In this document: in pieces, positions 57,765 through 64,000 of the stretch
Position numbering within the stretch: position 1 is the first letter of the stretch
Layout: each line of letters opens with the position of its first letter
Assembly (NCBI RefSeq): GCF_002865645.1
Contig: NW_020194512.1
Span: 1,275,119-1,339,118, forward strand
DNA from: Hyaloscypha bicolor E
Lineage: Eukaryota; Ascomycota; Leotiomycetes; Helotiales; Hyaloscyphaceae
Length of the DNA stretch: 64,000 nucleotides
Reading direction: 5' to 3'
The notes under the pieces: generated by a model
What the model saw: the letters and a program-made list of their open reading frames with translations, nothing else
Told to the model about the DNA's origin: nothing
Database searches by the model: none
Program-made: the position numbers and the translations under genes

Positions 57765-58819
57765 GAAGTTTTTATTCTTTGTAAAGTGAATATGGTTGAA
57801 GTGATCGGACACTTTTTTTTTCGAGAAGAGATGGTTGAGAGTTTCAAGACTTGATCGCTTAAGAACTTTGAATCTCGGACGAAATCCACTTTTTGACATA
57901 TTCCAGGACCAAATTGTTTTCTCCAGTAATTTAATCATGGAAGTTCTTCAGACGTAATCCTTTGCCCGGTCCTCAGAATACCCTTAGATCACGTGAACCA
58001 AACCCCTCTTTCCCCACAGTTCGTTCTTGGGATAACAGTGCTCACCGTGCGTTCTTCACAGGTGAGAAATAGCTGCGGCTACAGCCTGCCCAATGGACAT
58101 GTGCGATAGGACTGGGTCCAGCTATGTTCCCCGTTTCCTCGGGCAGCCTGCACTGCAATTTTAGCTCACACGAGGCAGATACAAGTAGTTTGGCGTGGAA
58201 TACTTGTTGGAAAATAATTGGGAGCGAGGATGGTTACCAATTGATGGTATGCGAGGAGTGATAAGTAGAGCTAGGTGAGTCTCGCTAAGGCAACCATCCA
58301 CGTTGAAAGCACTGCAATTTTAGTGTCTTCGAGAGCGATCTCGCCCCTGAACAAGCGATGTGTCGCTAAAAGGGAGCTTTAGCGAGCTTGGCCGCTAGGT
58401 ACCCAACAATTGCTTTGTGCGAACATGAACACTCTAATTGAATTTTCTTTCTTAAATTTAAGAATAAATTTATACATATCTTTGTTCGAAATAGAACAAA
58501 TTTTATTGGAGCCGCAAAGCAAATACAAGGGCATTGTTCAAGTCCTTGTCCTGACAGTGTCCTCATGTGTTAGAGAACCAATCCGAAGAATGTTCTGCTC
58601 TCATAACCAAGAAACATCGAGAACAACTTATTTGCATCAAAGAACAAACACCGTTCAGCGACCCAACGGTACCTTTAAAAGCGAAACCATTTCCATAGCT
58701 GAAAGCTCTCCTCTACTTTCAGAAACTCTCTCAGTCCATTACAGCATCACGCATTTCTTCCAACCCAGAAATCTACTAGACCCTCACTCCATCCGAAACA
58801 ACCAAAGATCACAGCACCA
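57765..58819. other. intergenic, no gene seen
   Basis: No supported gene; short frames near 58,400-58,880 precede and overlap the next gene. Confidence 0.4.
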
Positions 58820-59716
58820 ATGGTTAACTTCACAAACCCGTTCGTGGGTAAGGGCACGGGAAAAGACAGAGAGACGAGAATAGGCCGTCCCGTTTCGCAG
58901 TGCCCACAGTGCCTAAACGGCCAGCCCATCCTCGGCGGCTACTGCCTTTCATGCGGCTTTCGCAACGGCCCTCCCATACTCAATTCTGAGGAAAGCGAGA
59001 TAGGATCTTCAGACATCTCTCCAAAGAATACGAGAAGAGGCAAGGGTAAGGGTAGGCAACCAACTGATAATTCGGAGGGCATCGCGAGCTATCAAAACCA
59101 AGGTAACTTCGGCTACGGTGCAAGAGACGACGGTTTCCCCATTCCCAGTCCTTTGGAACAGCTGTCCTCTGAGACATATCGACCGAGAGCGAAAGATCAG
59201 CAACCCGTGGCGCCGTCTGATTCGGTCTCGAACTACTGGGACAAGCGCGGAAGACGAAAATCTACCCCACCTCCTCTGTCTGGCCTTTCAAACCCACCAC
59301 CGCGTGCCGCAAGAAGAAACGATTCGTACATTCGACGGGAGCTGCATCCAGAATACGAGAATCCTGACAGCAGCCCGTCAACGCCTCCCCGTGCCATCCT
59401 CCGTGCTCCTAATCTCAACAAAGATCTACCCTCCGTGCGGACCATGCACCACAACCGAGGCAGAGATATCGAGATGCGAGCCTTTGAGAATGTCGATCTT
59501 GAGGCTGGTCCTGAGGACAACAACGCCATTCGGACAAGAGATTTTTGGGGTAGAACAGAAATTGATGGGACGAGGAGATCTCTGTGGACGAGAGTAAAGG
59601 CTAATATGCATAAAGACTGGGTGGGATTGGGTTTTGGGCTTGTGTTCTTGGTCATGTTCATTGGTTTCGTCTCTGCGGATGCTTATTACGCGACTCATCA
59701 CCTTGCGGTCGAGTGA
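58820..59716 (+). CDS. tail-anchored protein with N-terminal CxxC zinc ribbon-like motif
   Basis: Intronless, 298 residues. Near the start, CPQCLNGQPILGGYCLSCGF supplies two CxxC pairs 14 residues apart (about residues 28-45), a likely zinc ribbon. The long middle is basic, Pro/Ser-rich and probably disordered (RRGKGKGRQ, PPPLSGLSNPPPRAARR). A single hydrophobic segment WVGLGFGLVFLVMFIGFVSA lies about 15 residues from the C-terminus, so the protein is probably tail-anchored with its zinc motif in the cytosol. No named family recognised. ATG 58820 is the first in the frame and directly precedes VNFTNPF. Confidence 0.7.
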   Translation: MVNFTNPFVGKGTGKDRETRIGRPVSQCPQCLNGQPILGGYCLSCGFRNGPPILNSEESEIGSSDISPKNTRRGKGKGRQPTDNSEGIASYQNQGNFGYGARDDGFPIPSPLEQLSSETYRPRAKDQQPVAPSDSVSNYWDKRGRRKSTPPPLSGLSNPPPRAARRNDSYIRRELHPEYENPDSSPSTPPRAILRAPNLNKDLPSVRTMHHNRGRDIEMRAFENVDLEAGPEDNNAIRTRDFWGRTEIDGTRRSLWTRVKANMHKDWVGLGFGLVFLVMFIGFVSADAYYATHHLAVE

Positions 59717-60205
59717 GCTGTTTTCCTTCTCACTTGATTTGTTTTTGGGCTGGTGGCTGGTACGTCCGACCTGGTATTATAGCAGCAGAGAGATATGAGA
59801 TGATGACTGCAAGGGGGGAATGGAACCTCCCCAGGATTCCCCAACAATCTTGTACGAGTGTAATTCGTGTGATTACTTGTGCCAGTGAATCCTTATTTAG
59901 CAACGCGCAGTGAAAACGTTTGAAGAGCAAGAAATTCTCCGAGACTGACTGACTGGCCGGGACAGACGTGAAGGGATAAATGACCTTGCAGCAGATAAGA
60001 AAGTGTCTGCAACGCTTGTTGCTTAAGGAGAAGCTGGAAATTTCTCTCGGATTCCGTCCTCAAAGTGAGGCGTCGAATGTAACCGAGGAATATTTCATCA
60101 CGTCTTCCCGTACAAACCTAGCACCTTTTCGCATGCCTATCATGACCAGCAAGAAGATATTTCCCTGTTATACAATATACACCGAGGATATCAGATAATG
60201 GCCAA
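59717..60205. other. intergenic (convergent gene ends)
   Basis: No gene recognised between the two 3' ends. Confidence 0.5.
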
Positions 60206-61531
60206 TCAATCAAACCCCATCCTTAATAATTCGTCATGCTCCCTCTCCAACCTTCTGCTATCATACTCTTCAAACCAAAATGCGAAAGTACTCTGTCCAT
60301 TAACAAAGTTATTGCCTCTCGAGCTCTCCAGCCCGACATGCTGCACAACCTGCTTTCCCATCGCTAGCCTCTGCTTCCCCGTATGGTCGGCATACTCCTC
60401 AATCATCATGTCCGTTTGTCCAGCTCCGATGCCCCTCAAATGCTCTATCAACGCTGGGATTTGTTCCTTAGGGAATAAGAGAGCTTGCGTGCAGCAGCCG
60501 TGCACATTCATCGTTACCACGCCACGGAGCGGGAAGAGTGAGTATTTGCCTATCATAAAGGCGAGGACGACGAAAGCGGGGATCGTGATCGCTGACAGTA
60601 CAAAAATGGTAGGGTCGTCGAGATAGCGCTGTGTTCGGGGGACGAGGAGCCGAAGTGCTATTAGGAGACTTGCGCCAAAGAATGAGGCGAGGAGGAAGGT
60701 GTATGCCATGTGCCCGTACCAGTAGTCAGCCTTGGTTTCCCAGCTTAAGGCGGTTTCTGTGTAGAAGAGTCGCAGGTACAGCCAGTCTCGGAGGGAGGGG
60801 TTGGTGACTGCGCCTGTCTTGATTTGGTCGAGTGATTGGCGGACTTTGGCCATCCAACCCGCGGCAATGATGATGTCGTCTTCGAACATGACGGTGTACG
60901 GGGCATCGGTGTTCTGGCAGAATTCGAGGGCGTAAAGATAGTCACTGTGGACGAAGAGACATCAGCATGCAGAACCGGACGAATTGGGAGAGCAATATAC
61001 GTACAACAGGCCCTTCTTATGCCATTCCTTCTTCTCCTCCCATTCCTTCAGATCTTTCATCACACCTTCACTAACATTGTACCCCACTGCCAAATCAACC
61101 GAGTTCTCCAACCACGGTTGCTTCCAACTTGGATGCATCCCTGGCTCCGTGTCCGCGAACAGCACGTACAAGAGCAGCTTCTCCCTCTCTCCAACCGCTA
61201 ACCCCTCCATCACAGACGCAACCGCATTATCAACATACTGCGTCGTCTCCCTCTTAACCGTTACAAACGCTGCACATATCTCCGGTGTCCCCTTCACCTT
61301 CCCTAATTTTGTGTCTGTCGTAGCGTGCTCGATGAAGGCTTGCGCTTGCGAGGCTCGGTATTTGGAGTAGTGCTGTTCGTAGACGGTCTCAGATTGGAAG
61401 AAGGCGGAGTGCGGATCGCGCCAGTAGCGCCCGTGACAGTAAATGAAGGCGACGAGCCAGGCGATCGCCGTTGCAACTAGCGCGCGGCTGGCGGGAGAGG
61501 TCACAATTTGGCGGGGAGAGGGGACTTTCAT
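60206..61531 (-). CDS. PGAP4-like Golgi glycosyltransferase
   Basis: Exons 61005-61531 and 60206-60944 (60-nt intron, GTACGT donor, CCACAG acceptor) give 421 residues. An N-terminal anchor (ALVATAIAWLVAFIYC, about residues 17-32) is followed by a GT-A-like domain: CAAFVTVKRETTQYVDNAV, LLLYVLFADTEP and the metal-binding acidic motif VMFEDDIII (Glu197-Asp199). Two closely spaced membrane segments (AYTFLLASFFGASLLIALRL and IFVLSAITIPAFVVLAFMIG) are inserted before the domain resumes with VNVHGCCTQALLFPKEQI-like sequence. An anchor plus a membrane hairpin inside a glycosyltransferase fold is the layout described for PGAP4, which adds GalNAc to GPI anchors. The fungal members' sugar and acceptor are not settled, so GPI side-chain transfer is inference. 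Confidence 0.8.
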
Positions 61532-62968
61532 TGGGACCTTTGATGTTTAGATGCTCGTGAGGCCGTCGGTCTCTGACGAGGATGGGGGTGGCTAATCAAC
61601 ATCGAGAGTTGTGCTGTTGGAATGACGCGTGGAGCATGAATCTGATGTTCAGGATATTGATGATTTGGAGCTCCTTGCTTACTCGTTACATAATGTGTTC
61701 TGTGCCACAAAATGATATCGCTACCAATGAGATTGAGGCGTGGCGTTTTAGCGGGAACCCCCTGGCATAATAGATACGATAACAGTGTGCCCCTGCCAAT
61801 CCCTGTAACATCCCTGTTTTGCTCGCGTAGCATTCCTAAAACATGGGTGTACGCCCAAAGGGGAAATGACAGGAGGCTAACTCTGATTAGAATACATAAG
61901 CACCCTCTTTGGGTAAACCCTAGAACGGGTGCTTATGTAATTGAGAATTTAATTCTCTTCTAGCCCCCTTCCTCCGCACTTAGCAAGCTAATTTTTGTAA
62001 TTTTATTATAAGGTAAGGCTTTCTTTTTCGGCTATTCTTTAGCCCCCGGTACGTATACAAAAGGTGGGCAAGACATACGTCCCTCTATCCCTTACTTATA
62101 ATAGCTTAGGAAATATATCCTCAAGAATATACGTATGCTTCCTGTACTTAAGATATACGTATATATACGTTCCTGTAAGGCGCCAAAGGCGCTGAACGCC
62201 GTGCCCCTAGCCTATTAAGGTCCTCGTATTAGTAGAGAATATAAATGTGCTTTGTATGTAGTTATGCCCTGTATACCGTGCCCCTAGCCTATTAAGGTCC
62301 TAATATTAGTAGAGAAATAAGCTTTAGAACTCCCAGAACTAGCGCTCTGTCTAGTTCTCTGCCAAGAATATATCCTCACCACGAGTATGTCGCTGCTTTG
62401 GCTTTGTACGCGACACGCTAAATAAAAGAAGCAAAAGGCAAAAACCTTGCCAACTTCCCAAACTCCGAGGAGCAGGGGTAGGGTGTAAGGAAACCAAGAC
62501 GAACTGAGTTTTTCAGGAGAAACCTTTCTACCTCCCCTGTGAAGTGGGCGAAACCAGGTACGTACAAAGTAGGGGAAGCGGGGGTTTCCTGTTAGTTCAA
62601 CATCAATTGCGGACGTTAATGTTGAAGCTTGTGTGCTTTTTGGCTAGTTTAATCTCTACACCATATGGAGGGTTAGTTTAGCCATGTTCTAACTTACAAA
62701 CAGAGTTTGCAAGTTGAGTGGAGAAGAATTCCTTATTTTAGTACATAGGGGGAATACTTTTAATAGACACACTCAACCTCGCGCTTCAGCCCTGCTAGAG
62801 AGGCTGAAATATTAATAAACGAGCACTTTCATTTACAGATCTGTATTAAAAGCAAACTCGTTATCTTTTATTTCTCATGTTGTATTCCTGCTTTTCTAAT
62901 TCTATAATTGTTACCAACTCTGATCACCGCCACACATCCAACCTTTATATCACAACGCCATAAAAGAT
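61532..62968. other. 1.4-kb intergenic region, partly AT-rich
   Basis: No supported gene. Between about 61,860 and 62,900 the sequence is AT-rich with short repeats (listed separately), possibly old transposon debris. Confidence 0.4.
62199..62317. repeat. two direct copies of a ~42-bp sequence, 77 bp apart
   Basis: CCGTGCCCCTAGCCTATTAA, then GGTCCT, two variable bases, TATTAGTAGAGAA occurs at 62199-62240 and 62276-62317 with only a few differences. Confidence 0.75.
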
Positions 62969-63980
62969 TCAAATAACAGTAATCCCACCGGTAAATAATG
63001 GCAAGCAATAGAGCATCATACACCATACACACCACAACTTCTCACTAAGCTCATCCTTCTTCTGCGTCCTGAAAACCAACAGATGACGCGACAATCCCAA
63101 CCCCAAGCACACGCTGAACACGTATCCCGCAACCCCCACACCCAAAAACAGAGGACAGACAGCAGACCACAACGCAATCGGGACAGCGAGTCGCCAGCGT
63201 GCGACTTCATGTCCATAGACAATCGGCATCGTCCTCCGTCCGCGAGCCGAGTCCCCAGCTATATCTGGCAGGTCGAGGATTGAGATCGTGGAGCAAATTG
63301 CGGCAGTGAGGATACACAGCCATCCATATCCCATGTTATTCAGTCCAGAAGCACCAGTAAGAGCGACGATGGAGCCAGCGTTGAAGGCTGCAATACCCAA
63401 TGCGTTGGTGAGGTTCCTGAGGTGAAAATTCTCGTTCGCAGCGCCGAGATCGTTGTAGACCCATGCCAAGACCACGATTGAAAGCGTTTCTTGGGAGTTG
63501 CCGAGATATTCTGAGAGAATAAGGGAGAGTGGAAGGATGGCGAACAGGAGGCGTCTTGCTGAGTCGGGCGTTATCCGGCCGGAGGGAATAGGGCGCCATG
63601 ATTTATTTTAAAGAGTCTTCGATGATTGAGGAGGGGAGGCGCTGGTTCGAGATATCGCAGATTAGGAGGTTGATGCTAATCCAGAGAAGGAGGATTGGGA
63701 GATGAGAGAGGGTTGAGAGGAGAGAAGGTGTGGAGTTTGTTGTGAGAAGAGGGCCTGAGAGCGCGGTAGAGAGGGCAAAGAGAGTTTGTGGGACCGTCAC
63801 ACATTTTATGTTGGCTTTGGAGAAAAGGTAAAGTGTGTTGAGGTGGTAGAGGGAAGACTTGTGCTGGTGGTGGTTAGCGTGGCTTTTATTCGGTGGGTAT
63901 TGCGTGCGAACCTTCTCCTGTTGTTCATTACTCAAACATGGCAGTGGGGCTTCATCTTGAAAATCGATCTTGATACCCAT
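62969..63980 (-). pseudogene. UbiA-family prenyltransferase gene with a single frameshift
   Basis: From ATG 63980 the minus strand reads LNTLYLFSKANIKCVTVPQT and on to LLICDISNQRLPSSIIEDSL, the first Asp-rich UbiA motif. One base extra in an A-run near 63612-63618 then throws the frame off. In the next frame the protein resumes at NKSWRPIPSGRITPDSARR, the expected sequence, and continues to LAWVYNDLG, ISILDLPDIAGDSARGRRT (second Asp-rich motif) and the stop at 62969. Both catalytic motifs and about eight hydrophobic segments are otherwise intact, about 335 codons. UbiA enzymes attach prenyl chains to aromatic or terpenoid acceptors in membranes. It could be a fresh pseudogene or a homopolymer sequencing error. 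No partner biosynthetic genes are visible before the window ends. Confidence 0.78.
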
Positions 63981-64000
63981 GATTGAAAGTCAAAAGAAGG

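Overview
This window is nuclear DNA of a filamentous ascomycete (Pezizomycotina), possibly from the Leotiomycetes. Genes are split by 45-80 nt GT..AG introns. The content is typical of plant-associated moulds: an endopolygalacturonase, a cutinase, HET-domain genes, a hybrid histidine kinase and a 7TM-RGS protein. One large AT-rich block with no long reading frame, and genes riddled with transition-type stop codons, look like repeat-induced point mutation (RIP). The genus call is inference; the fungal call rests on gene structures read directly.

Region 1 (1 to about 10 kb) is a decayed accessory region. On the minus strand, a HET domain is fused in frame to near-identical 42-residue WD40 repeats, broken by many stops. 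A Fot1/pogo-like transposase relic follows. Then come a four-exon gene of unknown function, an intronless RING-H2 protein with a coding-like tail beyond its stop plus a diverged partial copy of that tail, and a second HET gene broken by frameshifts.

Region 2 (10,020-18,937) is one 8.9-kb AT-rich element. It is bounded by inverted repeats of about 90-100 bp that contain an 8-bp tandem motif, and flanked by a 5-bp direct repeat GGGAG. It holds no intact gene.

Region 3 (19-33 kb) is gene-bearing: an MDR-family double-bond reductase, an F-box-like protein, a DUF3431 type II membrane protein, a three-exon 7TM-RGS regulator, a 78-residue small protein, a C2H2-like nuclear protein and an acyltransferase-3 membrane protein.

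Region 4 (33.4-39.5 kb) is gene-poor. It carries a possible two-exon 83-residue gene and, downstream, a degenerate array in which a short core recurs roughly every 170-250 bp. One hypothetical gene (36.7-37.4 kb) follows.

Region 5 (39.5-64 kb) returns to ordinary genes: polygalacturonase, a five-exon GAF hybrid histidine kinase, a 2EXR gene interrupted by one in-frame TAG, a GPI-anchored Ser/Thr-rich surface protein, cutinase, a 12-exon Dal5-type MFS transporter, a tail-anchored CxxC protein, a PGAP4-like glycosyltransferase and a UbiA prenyltransferase broken by one frameshift. Polygalacturonase and cutinase attack pectin and cutin of plant surfaces; the RGS protein and the histidine kinase are sensing and signalling parts. 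No operon or clear biosynthetic cluster is visible.
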